NCBI GenBank assembly: GCA_026419785.1
Contig: JAODTK010005615.1
Location: 248,001-312,000 of the forward strand
DNA: 64,000 bases
Direction: 5' to 3'
From: Sclerodactyla briareus
Lineage: Eukaryota; Echinodermata; Holothuroidea; Dendrochirotida; Sclerodactylidae
The notes beneath the pieces were generated by a model that saw nothing but the letters and a program-made list of their open reading frames with translations, was not told the DNA's origin and searched no databases. Position numbers and translations under genes: made by a program. Shown in pieces: positions 36,301 through 47,918 of the stretch; the first letter of the stretch is position 1; each line of letters starts with the position of its first letter.

Positions 36301-37245
36301 GGTGTACACCTGAGAGTTAAACCATTGTCATAAAAAACTGCTATTCATTAAAGGGCATTCAAGGTACTTAGGGTCAAAACTTTTTTTTCTTTCAATAATC
36401 GGAGAATTGAATATCTGTGAAGGCTGGAAGTTTCACCATTGTGATATAATTGTTTACCTGCATTGTGTGACCGCTGACCCCCAATTTTACCTCTGTCGGC
36501 TGGTCATGGGGTTAAGGTTGAGTCTTTAATGCGCTTATTTAAGGAGTTACAGGCAAAAAAATGAACTGTTATTTTTTTTTTTGGATAAAAAATTGGTTGG
36601 GAAGCTGAACTTGTGTGCTTATTGGAGGAACCAACTCCCGCTTCGATCGGACGCGATACTGGGGTAGTTACAAGGGGTCAAAGTTTATCCTATAATAGAC
36701 TTTTTCGCAATAACTAGGAGGCGTGTTCATTGGAATGCAATATGCTTTAGGACTTGTGCATCCTGGAGAGTAACACTTTTTATAAACCGCCAGTCATTGA
36801 AGGTCATTAAGGTCACGTAGGTGTCAAAACTGATTTTAATACTTTTTGTTTTGGGCAATACACTGGGTGTTGATCAGACTTCAAATGCTCTTAGGAGTGG
36901 ATGGCAATGGAGATTACCATTTTTATAAAAACTGTCATGTCATGGAAGGTCACTCAAGGTCACTAAGTGTCAACTGTTTTCCTCTGGCGATAATCGGCGC
37001 ATTGCATATCTGTGAAGGCTGGAAGGTTCACCATTGTCATATAATTTTTGGCCTGCATGTGGACCTCTGTGACCTCAATTTGACCTCTTGCTCTGTCGGG
37101 TGGTCATGGGTGGGCTAAAGGTTGACTCTTCTTGAATAAATTGTGCTTATTTAAGGAGTTAACGTGCAAAAAAATAGAAACGGTTATTGGCAAAGTGGGG
37201 ATATATAATTTGGCGGTCTAAACCGCCTGGCGGTGTCTAGTTATG
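33400..37245 (+). repeat. Tandem array, ~600-bp unit (family 3)
   Basis: A repeated order is found: gtgtgct.tatggagg..ccaactcccgcttcgatcgg, a gggtcaaagtttaat block, cctaggagtggatg.atcacatggagagtaac, tgtcattgaaggtcattcaaggtcac, and tcggagaattgaatatctg..ggctgg..gttcacc. The ctcccgcttcgatcgg marker lies near 33916, 34826, 35446, 36044 and 36638, so the better units are ~600 bp. Units carry many one-base indels. The right end has a palindromic module, tggcggtctaaaccgcc, after ggggatatata, resembling the left end of family 2. Related units recur at 41870-42910. AGGTCA-type half-sites are extremely frequent. Confidence 0.88.
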
Positions 37246-37900
37246 TGAGGTAATTAGCTTTTATTTTGAGGTAATCATTGTTCGGCTCGTACAAGAATTC
37301 CAGATGAACCGTAGGTGCTATGGTTCCTTGGTTTGGATCATAGATGCGGGATATTACTAGAGATGTACTGATTTATCTTTTCGCGTCAATAGGTAATTAA
37401 GAGTCTCTAATTTGCATAATTTATGCAAAAGTCGTCATATTTTTTCTCCATTCCACTCAATCAAACCATGTCATTTTTTCTGTGAATAGAGGACTCTTGG
37501 ATTTATTCACTATAAGACATAAATTGTCTTAATTCACATAGTGTTGAGGCCCTGAGGTCCAATCATTGGTTCTATTTTGCAATGGTGTTTCCCAAATTTC
37601 AACGTTGGTTTGATTTTCCTGAACTTGATTGGTATGTCTACCTTATTTTATTCCCCCAAAATGTTAACAAAATTGACTCGATTCACTGGGGTTATGCATG
37701 TGTTAATTGTTTCATTCATGCAATGTTTCAAGTTTGTTGAATTCCCCTGTATTAATTGTGGTCCCTGAGATATGTGATGAGCAAATGCATCAAGAGGAAG
37801 TTGAATATTGTGGTCTAATTTGCATAATTTAGGCGAGTCTTAGTCCACATTTCCCAAACTTATAACTTTCTTCACTCCTAGTAGCCATTGTCCATAATCA
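37246..37900 (+). repeat. AT-rich repeat module (family 4)
   Basis: It begins tgaggtaattagcttttatttt and cggctcgtacaagaattccagatgaaccgtaggtgctatggt, which also occurs to the left of the array at 33280-33350. It then carries blocks such as ctaatttgcataatttatgcaaaagtc and aatgttaacaaaattgac with ccctgag. The same blocks, diverged, are found at 41380-41860 and 54120-54800. The translation is arbitrary. Confidence 0.7.
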
Positions 37901-38085
37901 GTCCCTACAATTTGAAATGATCACTGATTAGTAGGGTGTTAATGCTATACCATAATCTTAAGCAACACATTAAATTCCTTGTAACTGGTTTTGCATGGTG
38001 ACTATTAGATAGAAACATGATCGCGCACCAGGCGAGACACTGGGGCGATCGCTTGTTCAACCTGATCATCATACCAAGCTCAACT

Positions 38086-38848
38086 ATAAGCTGCGTTTTC
38101 CATGCCCGCAGGCGTGCGACGGCAGGCGTTTTATAAGACTCGTTTTCCTGCACGCGGCTGCGGGCGGGCGGCGTTTTCTCGAGTCACCACCTCTTCTCAC
38201 TTTAGTGTGTATATGCACTACATAAGAACCGATGTAGCCTACTTTATTAATATTGTTATTAATTTTATATTGTTGTTTGGTTGTTGTCCGTTGTCATTGT
38301 TTTGTCGTTGCGTCGTCGTTGTTGTCGTTGTTGTCGTTGTCGTTGTGTCAAACACCGGACGAGATACTAGGTTTAAACCTAAACACCGGTGTTTATTTTC
38401 TGAAAACCATTTTCTGAATGTCAAACGTTACGGCCCCACCTTAACACTCACAATTGACTGTTTTTGGAGATTTTTATTGCACATACTTGCACATATCACG
38501 TTTTAACTGTAGATATGTGTTCAATAGGTGTCTGGCCATTGAATATAGACACAATCTTGTATAAAATCTCATCCTAGTGTTGAACAGTTTGAATGTTGTT
38601 TGAGAACATTTTTGAACATAAACTTGTCCTCTACTCTCCATTACCCTTCAAGCCGTAAGAATTGCAGGGACATCCCCGAACTTGTTGCGAAATACCACGC
38701 GGACAACGCTGACGGCGTAAAAAATCGCTACTTGACCGATTCGAGAAAACGCCCACCGCCCGCCCGCGTGCATGAAAACTTCGCCATTGAAAATAACGAT
38801 TGGCGATTTTAGACGCCCGCCCGCCCGCGCATGGAAACGCGGCTTTTA
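38086..38848. mobile_element. Non-autonomous element with GC-rich ~90-bp TIRs
   Basis: The left arm runs ataagctgcgttttccatgc, then gcaggcgtgcg..aggcgtttt and ctgcacgcggctgcgggcgggcggcgttttctcgagt. The right arm is its complement, running from ttcgagaaaacgcccaccgcccgcccgcgtgcatgaaaac to gcgcatggaaacgcggcttttata. The arms are complementary over about 90 bases with gaps. A short tata at both outer edges may be the target duplication. The interior contains a ttgtcg-type microsatellite at about 38305-38345. No transposase is seen. Confidence 0.8.
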
Positions 38849-41029
38849 TACTGTCAGCGCCGTACAGTAGGCAATTAGGTATGAAAAATGGTAATTATGC
38901 TTCTTTTTGCAGGGCGAGTGAAAATAGTCTGCGGGACCAAAAAAATTGGGATCCTAGCCGACTGGCGAATGAAAAAAAAAAAATTAGGGAAAGCCTGGAT
39001 TGCCGATGGTCAGCCAGAGCAAGTTGCCAAGGCAGTTGAGCTCTGCTGCGATAGCAGATCAGAACTTCAGCGACATGAGCACTGATTCAGAACTTTTTCA
39101 AGCTATTTATACTTCATTATAACAGTATTTATTGATAGTACAGGTTCGTGGATTATATTGTCGTTAAGTACAATGTCTCTCTTGGAAAATGTCGGAATTG
39201 TTACAGATGCAATGTTCTGGTTGATTTTCTGTTTATTTCTGTTACTGTTATCAAATCATTGAAAAGTCCTCGCCGTAACGACTGACAGAATTGCTTCCCC
39301 AGTAGGCCTATACCATGTGGGTTTTCAGCCTTCACTATGGGCCAGTACAGTACGAAGTCTCGTCATGATCAGCCCAAAATACTACGTGGTTTTCATTTCG
39401 TTATAGAAATTTAGCGAATAATTTATGATTCACAACATGATATTTTTCTGATAGTGAACATCCCAGCTTACTTACTTGGTCTTAATACATTTATGCAATC
39501 TGATTACTTGATAAACTTTATGCAATCGGGAAAGTTTTGGTTGTCTGCTCCTCGTGGATGGCGGATTTATAATAGCTCAGTACATCATTCATTTGTAATT
39601 GCACCGCGTGCTGTAACAGCCTACTGTTGATAACTGCTTGAGTGCACTGTGCCGTTTGTAAGCTACCTTACGCGTGCGGCTGTCGGCGGCAGCTCCCCTA
39701 GTTTCACGAAATATGCCATTGGGCTCGCGCTTGTGTGCGAGTGTGCATTCACTGAATTGTGATTGATAAAAAAAAAAATAGTGGAGATTTCCTGATATTT
39801 TAGTTCACCAATGTTTAGTTTGAAACTTCAGATAACCTGTCTGTCGAAGGCTTCGGGATACCGCAATTTAGCAATACATCATGGCAGCTTACGGATTTGT
39901 GATTTCCACATTCTTGGTCGTCACAGTCTGTTGTCTGAACTCCACTGTCCCACAACATCTACAAATTTCAAAACAAAACTTGCGATGTCTGTATTCTGTA
40001 AGAGGAGGATTCACATATTTTCCACAATATCTCAAATGCCCTTACACTGCCCGTTGACCATTAATCCAGAAAGATCCCATCCCATAGTACCACTAGCCAT
40101 AATAACCTGACCGTATGTTTGGTACTCCAGTCTTATCTGTAGACAAAGAGGATTTGCAGCAGGTACACGATGCCATTATGCCACGAGAATGTCCCATGGT
40201 CCAATGAACATTGTGTCGTTTATCGACATCCATCAAGGACAAACATTTGACTACCCAAAAACAAAAGTTGACAGACTGATGATAGTAGGGGGACAATAGC
40301 CTAAAAAAAAAAAAAATGCTTAGCCACACATAACCTTTTTGGTTCTAGGCTGAGTCCTACTTCCCCTTGGTTTCGAATGTGCACTTGGCTGCTGTTTCAA
40401 CTTAGCCATTGTAGTTCCTGCATAGCACACTGTGAGTTTCCAAAATATTAAAAGGCTTGTTATTTGCAGAAACAATGACGAAGTAATTTAATATTTGAAC
40501 AGGGTGGTTCCAGTCAATGAATGCATCAGTGTGAATAGCATAAGTTCATCTTTCAACGGATTTAATATAGGAATTATTTGAATAGAAAAAAACATCATCT
40601 GTTTTAAAAAGCCCCAACCATACAAATTTGAACAACTTTCTGACGTTGATTGATATCGCACTGCTCCATATGTTGTTAAGAATATGTATGCAGCACATAT
40701 GCAGTTAGTTAAGCCCATACTTTCTGTCTGGTGTCCAGAGCAGTGTTCTCGTTCATAAACGTCTCTTTTTTCTCAGTGTAATTGTTATCTCATGTTTCTA
40801 ACCTTCCTCTTTCCAGCTCTGAGTTCTCTATTTACAAACTTACTTTGACTGTCCAGATTCTCCTGTTTTTTTTTGATGTAGCCACCTTGTGTGTAGCTGA
40901 CTGATCAGTGCTCTGTACAACTATATTAAGTCATGAAATGTATGATAAGCGTAAAGCAAGTAACTTGCAATTGCTTTCGCGAAGATTCAAACGTGGGCTA
41001 AGTTTAAAGGTGGATTGTCGTCAATTAAA

Positions 41030-41230
41030 TAATCTTGTAAACTATAACTGCACCCCGTATTATAATCCCCGCAACACTGTAAGTGTTCGGGATAGTATGG
41101 TTTTGGCGTGTGCCCGCCGTCTCCGCCACCGCCGGCTCTGCCGCCGTTGCCGCCGCTGGAAACTTTAGGCGTTAGCGCTCTCATCCCCTTTAACACTTTA
41201 TCCGATTGACCCAAAACTTGGTACACTGTC
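41030..41230 (-). repeat. Family-2 right-end fragment, copy D (reverse)
   Basis: Read on the reverse strand it gives ccaagttttgggtcaatcggataaagtgttaaagg, gcgctaacgcctaaag, a GC-rich (GGC)n module and the terminal palindrome (ccatactatcccgaacact..agtgttgcggggattata). This matches the right end of copy A at 5010-5165 in both order and spacing. The rest of the element is absent or diverged. Confidence 0.8.
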
Positions 41231-42910
41231 TATGATCAAAATCCTCGGATAAGTCGAAAATGTATATCGTATATTTGTTGCCCTCTATTTTGCAGTTTTT
41301 CGCAAAATTTCAAGTTCTTCGTTTACACGAAGGTGGTGTTGTGGGTATTGTTGAGTCTGAAAACATTGTGACAATTTCAAGTCATCCGAGGTCAAGTTTG
41401 CATTCTTGGCCATTAGCCTAATTAATCAAGAATGTAGTGATATTTCAAACTTCACATTTGATTTTTCATGAAACTTGGTGATAGGGCGCAACTACAGTGC
41501 CGATGAATTTTCCTAATGTGGCCGAGGTCACGGGGTCCTCTGCATGACTAATTTGCATAAGTAGTTGGCCCAATTAGCAATTAGGCAATTTATAAACTTT
41601 GTTGGATTCTCACGAAACTTGGTGAGTAGGACCTTCTAACAGATCCCGATAACTTATTCAATTGCATTGACATCACTGAGGTCATTATTGTGTTTAATTA
41701 CATATTCGTTAGCATATTAAATAATTAATTCAATTATTTTCTCATCTTGTAGGATTTTGACGAACTTTGAATAGGACCTCTACCATTCCTGATAAATTTA
41801 TTCAAAGCGTCAAGATCACTGAGGGTAATTTGGGGGAACAATTTGCAAAGTAGGTGTCCTGATCAGTCAAAATGATGACTTTAATCCTTTTCGTCAATAA
41901 CATTAGACATGTTCCTTGGAATGCAATATCTTTCTAGGAGTGGATGCATCACTTGGGTGTAACAATTTTTATAAGAGCCGCCATGTCATTGAAGGTCATT
42001 AAGGTCACTTAGGGTTCACAAACTGATTTTAGTAATTTTTCCGGCAATTACACTGGGTGTGTTCATCAGAATGCCAATGCTCCTAGGAGGGGATCTATCA
42101 CATTAGAGTAACAATTCTCATAAAACTGTCATGTCATTAAGGTCATTCCTGGGTCAAATCGGGGTCAAAAACTGGTTTGGGGCTATAATCGGAGAATTGC
42201 ATATTCGCAGCGATGTTTCCCATTTGTGATATAATTGTTGACTGCATGGGTGAATGACCTCTGACCTGAATTTGACCTCTGTCCGGGTGGTCATGGGTAA
42301 AGGTCGAATCTTGATAAATGTGGCTTATTTAAGGAGTTACGGGCAAAAAAAGTAGAACGGGTTTTTTTGGGATATGTGGTAGAGCTTTGTGTGCTTTTAT
42401 GGATGAAACAACTCCGCTTCGTCGGACACTTACGTGGTAGTTACAAGGGTAAAGTTCCAATTTTTATTACCTTTTTCGCAATAACATTGGACATGTTCAT
42501 TGGAATGCATTTCTTCTCGGAGTGATGCATCCCATGGAGTGTACATTTCATAAAAACCGCCTGTCATTGAGGTCCTAAAGGTCAACTTAGGGGTCAAAAC
42601 TTATTTTAGTCACTTTTTCGGCATAGCACTGGGTGTGTTCATCAGAATGCAAATGCTCCTAGGAGTGGATGTATCACATGGAGAGTAACAATTTTCATAA
42701 AAACTGTCATATCATTAAGGTCATTCGAGGTCACTTAGGGGTCAAAAACTGTTTTCGGGCTATAATCGGAGAATTGATATCTGCGAAGGCTGGATGGTTT
42801 ACGGTGTGAATATTGTTGACCTGCATGTGTGTGACCTCTGCCTGAATTTGACCTCTGTCAGTTGGCCCGTGGTTAAAGATCAGGCTCTTGAATAAATGTG
42901 CTTATTAAGG
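41231..42910 (+). repeat. Family-4 and family-3 repeat block
   Basis: The stretch 41231-41870 repeats the AT-rich module (catgaaacttggtgatagg; gactaatttgcataa; gaggtcattattgtg). From 41870 to 42910 there are about two units of the ~600-bp family 3 (cctaggagtggatgtatcacatggagagtaac at about 42657; tcggagaattg; gacctgcatgtgtgtgacctctg). The order AT-rich module plus family-3 units is the same as around 33-37 kb but in a different succession, so both come from a common composite. Confidence 0.75.
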
Positions 42911-43475
42911 ACGCACCTTGTCCGGGGCTGTAGGGGTGCCCACATACAATTAACACGTGCATTATGGAATGACCCATCACCTGTACCTGGTCCTTCACAG
43001 TCTATAAATGTCTTCTTCCCCCGAATATTGTCCTGGTTTCATGTTCACCAAATTCTTGAATAAGAGATGCGGGGATAGATACGTCTGGCGTTTACCCCCC
43101 GCCATTTTCTGTTTAAAATAAATTGAAACCAAATTTTTCGTCCAAATAAAATGATATAATTATATTGATTCGGTGATTCCGGATACTGAGTTGTTGCTGC
43201 ACATTACAATATTTTGTTGTTCTCATGCAATATTCGCCGTTGCTTGTTCGCTTGACGCTAGCAGACGACAACCCATCTTTAAGGTTGTACTTGTATGTTC
43301 CAGCTTGTAGCCAGGTGGAACGTTGTACAAAGCACTCTTTCGTCCACACATGCAGCAGTTTGTGTGTAGTTAATGACTGGTCGGGTATCACTTGTCGAGT
43401 TGAAATTGTTAGGTACTATCAGAAACAGCACATACAGAACAGAATGTAACAGCTAGAGTTTTTTTTTGATTGCAG

Positions 43476-43806
43476 TGATCCCTCTATGTTCACAGAGTAC
43501 CCGAACGTAACACCCAATGATCTACTGGACTAGCCGTACCCCAGTCGGGAGCATCCCTGGCCCCTGCTCCCCACTTAGTGGCCTCTGCCTCGGCCCCCTT
43601 CCCGACCTCCCCTGTGGCCGCAGTCCTCCAGCGTTGAGCCCCCAGTAATGTGACCTGTTTTGGCCCCGCCGAGACCACCTCCCCACCACCGGTCTTAGCC
43701 AGACGTCCAAGGAGTCCTACTTGCTCTGTTTGGCAGTCAGCCCAGTACCAGCACACAGATGTATACTGTTCCCGGTAGTTCTTTCTATGATCATCAAAAA
43801 TTTGCC
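43476..43806 (+). CDS. SMAP central exon (clathrin-box region), frameshifted
   Basis: Behind the acceptor ttttttttgattgcag the frame reads DPSMFTEYPNVTPNDLLD and then a stop (43531). A one-base gap there would give DLLDLAVPQSGASLAPAP and continue for over 30 codons, so the stop is probably an indel. DLLDL resembles the clathrin-binding box of SMAP1/2. Later, in other frames, come NVTCFG/GDLFW (family: GDLDLF) and LSQTSKES followed by LALFGSQPSTSTQMYTVPGS. The last corresponds to the conserved LSKDSILSLYG motif of SMAPs with one base missing at 43718. The 3' limit and donor are not resolved. Clathrin and adaptor binding by this region is established for mammalian SMAPs and inferred here. Confidence 0.72.
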
Positions 43807-44784
43807 TACTGAACCGCCTAACTTCAGAAGTGCCCCCACTAATGTTTAGTCCAAACATCAACTATAAACTTGAGCAATCATCACAAATCTTTATTTAATA
43901 TATTCCCCCATGGTTATAGTATTTCCCTGTAACTGTTGCCACCAGTGGACTGTCTTATTAGTGCAAATAATTCAAAACATGTCTGTCGTGAAAAAATTGT
44001 TTCTAGTAACATTGCTCACATGAATCGCGGCTGAAAAAATGTACCGTATCCAGTTCTGCCACCAGCCGGTTCCAAGTAATTTATCCTTTGTTCGGCAAGT
44101 ATCTCAAAAAAAGGAAGTGTGAATTGGGAGTAGGGAGTGATTATAATTGAAACGAAGACACAGTCAACCCGCCAAAGTAAGCAACTCGAAGAAGAAAGGC
44201 CTTACTGACATGAAACCGGAATCTCTGAATTGCCAATTTGACACCTTGAACCAATAAGGCTAAGATTCATAGATGTGGATTGAAAGGATAGAGACAGATT
44301 CTGTATCAGCCAGAAATCATTCAATTAAAATGGAAGGCAAAACTACCATATGTACAAATGTGGCAGTAATGTTGTATCACAGCAAATTGATTGTATGGAA
44401 TATCTCCCTAATAAAGCAATTCACTGTCTTTTTTCATTGAGTTGCTAGATATTTATGGCCCTTTTACATTATATACAGGTTATCTCTTCTAAAATATCAG
44501 CCTCCCTTGACATCCACATTCTAGCCTTAGACTACCATGCACTATGTATGGTGAAGAGGAAACAATTAAGAAGATGATAGTAACAACATTGGAGCTACTA
44601 TCATACAGGGAAGTGATAAAACAAGGAAGCTAGAAATAATTACCATTCCTTTTAATTGGTGAGATTAGTTTTCAGGAAGTTGGAAGCATATGCACCATTG
44701 CCTAATTGTGCCGAAATTGACTATATAAATGGAATTATCATGTTAAAATACAAATTGTTAGCTAAAGAATCAAAAAGCTCCTCG

Positions 44785-44990
44785 GGTTACTAATGGCAGC
44801 CCCATCAGCAAGGTGGCATGATGGGTCAGCATAGCAGTGAATATAAAACCTGGCTTAAACTTTCTTCTGTATGGGGTTGTTACATAATCAACAGCAGCTA
44901 GATTATAAACCAGTCTCATCCCATGATGAGCCAGCAGCAGGAATACCAGTAGCTGGGCATTTTGCAAAGCATGGTAGGAATCAGTATGAA
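44785..44990 (+). pseudogene. SMAP-repeat-exon-like sequence (possible duplicate)
   Basis: Two pieces resemble the exon at 47919-48297. The first, near 44800-44830, is cagccccatcagcaaggtggcatgatgggtcagcat (QPHQQGGMMGQH). The second, near 44909-44955, is cagtctcatcccatgatgagccagcagcaggaataccag (QSHPMMSQQQEYQ, then a stop), compared with QPQPMMTQQQGYQQQG in the later exon. A downstream segment (45893-46322) is also repeated downstream of the real exon. The simplest reading is a decayed tandem copy of the exon. An alternatively spliced diverged exon cannot be excluded. Confidence 0.55.
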
Positions 44991-45525
44991 CTGGTTGATT
45001 GCCATCTTGTGCGATCGCTGTAGCTGTCATTTGCTCGACGTCACCAAGTTGCATTTCGTTCAGTTTGGTCGCAGTTTAAATGGTTGTGTAACCCTATGTA
45101 AAGAACCTATAGTATACTGGATTGCTGTGTTAGGCACACTGTTCTTGAATGTTTGTGAACATGTTGAGAAAACATGTGGCAGGAGTACCTATACACATGT
45201 GCTGCCAAGGCTTCCGGTAACTTAAGTCGGCGCCAGGCAATTTTACCCCAAAATTTAGACTGATCGGGAATAGCAAACTAATAAATTACTCGCATCGTTA
45301 ATCTACTTCTCTGAGTTCTGTAGTCAGGCAGCCTGAAGTTTTTCTCATTGATGCAATCGTTAATATAATAGCTCCATGGATACCATGCGCCCACTGCATA
45401 CAGAAATAATATGCTGACATAGATCGTAGCAATGAAACAATCATGCACAATGTTTGCGATCATGCCATGTATCGTTCCACTCAAGGCGTGGCAAAAACTA
45501 TAGGCACTGGCACATTGGTTAATAC

Positions 45526-45597
45526 AGTGCAGAATCTAGTACCGACTATAAACTGATAAATACGGTGCAGAATCTAGTATCACTATAAACTGATAAA
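45526..45597. repeat. Two-copy tandem repeat (~48 bp)
   Basis: The sequence gtgcagaatctagtaccgactataaactgataaatacg is followed immediately by gtgcagaatctagtatcactataaactgataaag. Confidence 0.85.
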
Positions 45598-45892
45598 GCT
45601 GGCATGGCTTCTTCATAGAAAGCTGTTGCATGATCGTACGATCGTTGATTGTAAATGATGTTGTGGACTGTACAACTGGAACTCATTGCTGGGGTGGCTA
45701 ATTGCAAACATGAATACCACCTCTGATGATAGCACACGGAAATTTGCATGTGCACAGAGGTAGGTTGCATTTTATGTGTTTTGATAATATTCCAAATACA
45801 AGTCAAATCATCTTTCAGTTAGATGGCAAAAGAATAATTTGTTTATCGCCAGTGCTGTGAGGCCCCAGTAACTACCAAATTTCCCAAAACTA

Positions 45893-46322
45893 CTGCATGG
45901 CGAACCTGTCTACGCATGCGGCGCGTGCGGCGGTGGACAGCAAACCCAGAATTTGTGTGTTTTGCTGAAAAACCATCAGATTTAGTAGAAAATTCTTAGC
46001 ATGAAGTATTGAAGCGTAATACTGCCAAAACATATTCAATAATGAAATTCTTCACAAAAAAGGTATGAGAGCAGGTTTGAAGGTGTTTTGTGCCAAACCA
46101 AATACTAAAAACACTGGAATCAAAGGAAATTATGAGCACAAATTTCGGAAAGTCGCTGGGGTGTCAAGTTTGCATATGCTACAGTGTGTAATTAGGATAC
46201 CTTTTTTCAACCTCAAATTTGTGATCGAAGCTATAAATCCTTTCACTCCTAAGCTTTAAAACATGTTCAATATGACACGATAGCTCATGAACAAGTTACT
46301 GGAACTTCAGAAACAAGAATAA
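45893..46322 (+). repeat. Duplicated segment, copy 1
   Basis: It matches 49437-49905 in the same order and orientation. Shared strings include acgcatgcggcg, aaaaaaggtatgagag, aaattatgagcacaaatttcgga, gtgtaattaggata, caatatgacacgat and aagttactgg.acttcagaaacaagaat. The copies have diverged by substitutions and gaps. The segment is non-coding and intronic. Confidence 0.85.
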
Positions 46323-47516
46323 GTTGATCATACATCATGCCCCGTGAAGAAAGTAGATTTCCTCTTTTCCGGTCAGCAAATACATGATTATATTTTCGGT
46401 TTTATTTGAACCAATATATGTGCCAGTGCCACATTTGCAACAGTACAGTACAGTGTGTAGGGCCTGGGGGATGTGAGTCAAACATAGCAACATATAATTC
46501 TTGTTACACTGCCGCATGTGTTAACCTGTTTCATTGAGAAAAAGTTTCGTAGTAAAATCATCCACCAATCACGTAGAGTTTTTCAACAGGTGATCTGTTC
46601 TCACAGGGCACCAGGTCTATTTTAGGGAAATATTCAATCAGCTGTGCAGATACTTTACGACAAAAAGAGTTGAACATAGGAGGCATATACTGGCTGAGGA
46701 TGGCGAGACAGTCAATAATATTTTGGCTATTCGGGGTTCAGGGAATTTCTCCTTACTTATCCACTCGTTAAAAAATTAATAGGCCTTAGGTCTACGTACT
46801 TTGAGGGATGCCGAGGGGGGTGGGGAGAGATGGGTCCATGGGGGGGGGGGAAGAATAATCCCAGAACACTGAACAAATATACATTGAGTAAATCGAAAGA
46901 GAAAACAGAAATTACTTCTTCATTCATCTATTCATCCAGTGATGCAACTACAACTGCCTGCAGAAAATTAAGGTGACGCATTGAGCCAATGAGTGACATA
47001 GATGGTGGTACACTGGTAGGCCTACTGCTTATTCATCTGGATTACTGTCATCATATGAAGGACAACTGCAGGCTTGGAAACAACAGAGGTGGAGAATGGA
47101 AAACTGTATCTATAGGTTCAAACCCATTTTAATGCGATGTTCCTATGTCGAGTCATTGGCCTTCAAAATTTGGGCCATTAGGCAGAGTACCAAAGTAACC
47201 ATCAACCACCTTACAACCCCACTACAGCAATCCTTCCCATAGTGGGGACTTTTTAAAATGCTTTCAAGTGAAATTAATGTTTGAATTTCAATTGAGAATG
47301 AAGAATGTTTGCAGGGTTGTGCAAGTATGACATCATTTGTATATTGCATGATGAGATGCCTTTCCATCTTGCGCAATGCACATACTTCACGATACACAAA
47401 CTTCAAAGGACTATAACTCCATAACGGGAAGTCTTATGAACTTTTTTGGACTGACCCATTCAGTTTTCATCCAGCTAATATATCAGCCCCCTTATAAATC
47501 ATCCTGCAGTTGTCCT

Positions 47517-47646
47517 CACCCGGACAGTTCCCACCCGGACAGTTCCCACCCAAACGTGACCCAACTTTAGTCCCTAACCTTAATTCTGACCACAAAAAAC
47601 ATTCCGTTGAGGGGGAATTGTCCGGGTGGGAATTGTCCGGTTACGG
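47517..47646. mobile_element. Small palindromic element (foldback)
   Basis: The left arm cacccggacagttcccacccggacagttccc is complementary to the right arm ggggaattgtccgggtgggaattgtccggt. The intervening ~70 bases carry no coding sequence. Each arm contains a doubled ccggacagttcccacc unit. It lies about 270 bases upstream of the acceptor of the SMAP repeat exon. Confidence 0.85.
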
Positions 47647-47918
47647 AAGGACCTCATTTCCTGTCATGGAGAACATCGCCCAATTTATTTTCATGTTCAT
47701 TATCACTGCTCCCCACCTGCTGAGGTGATGTGAGGTTTGAGAACAAGAACAGTTTGCGGACGTGTTTGGCATTCTCACGGTTCTCTCGTTTGTGAACAGT
47801 CAAGAACAGAGCGTCAAATGCAGCCTTTGGAGTGAACAGTGTATAAAGATACTGTTCCACAGATCTTGCAGGAATACAAAATTGTGATGACATTGTCTCT
47901 TTAACTCTTCCTCTGTAG

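Larger units (their letters stand above)
27767..43475 (+). other. SMAP intron(s) between exons 4 and the central exon
   Basis: The stretch of ~15.7 kb starts at gtaagt and ends at an acceptor ..ttttttttgattgcag. In known SMAPs a lysine/glutamate-rich linker lies between these coding parts, so one or more exons may be hidden here; I could not find one. It contains the family-2, -3 and -4 repeats and the GC-rich TIR element listed below. Roughly 30.3-32.9 and 38.9-41.0 kb show nothing beyond microsatellite-scale sequence. Confidence 0.6.

Noticed and set aside
38102-38506. 134-codon ORF with a poly-Val stretch
   Set aside because: It covers a TIR arm and a ttgtcg microsatellite of a mobile element; there is no domain.
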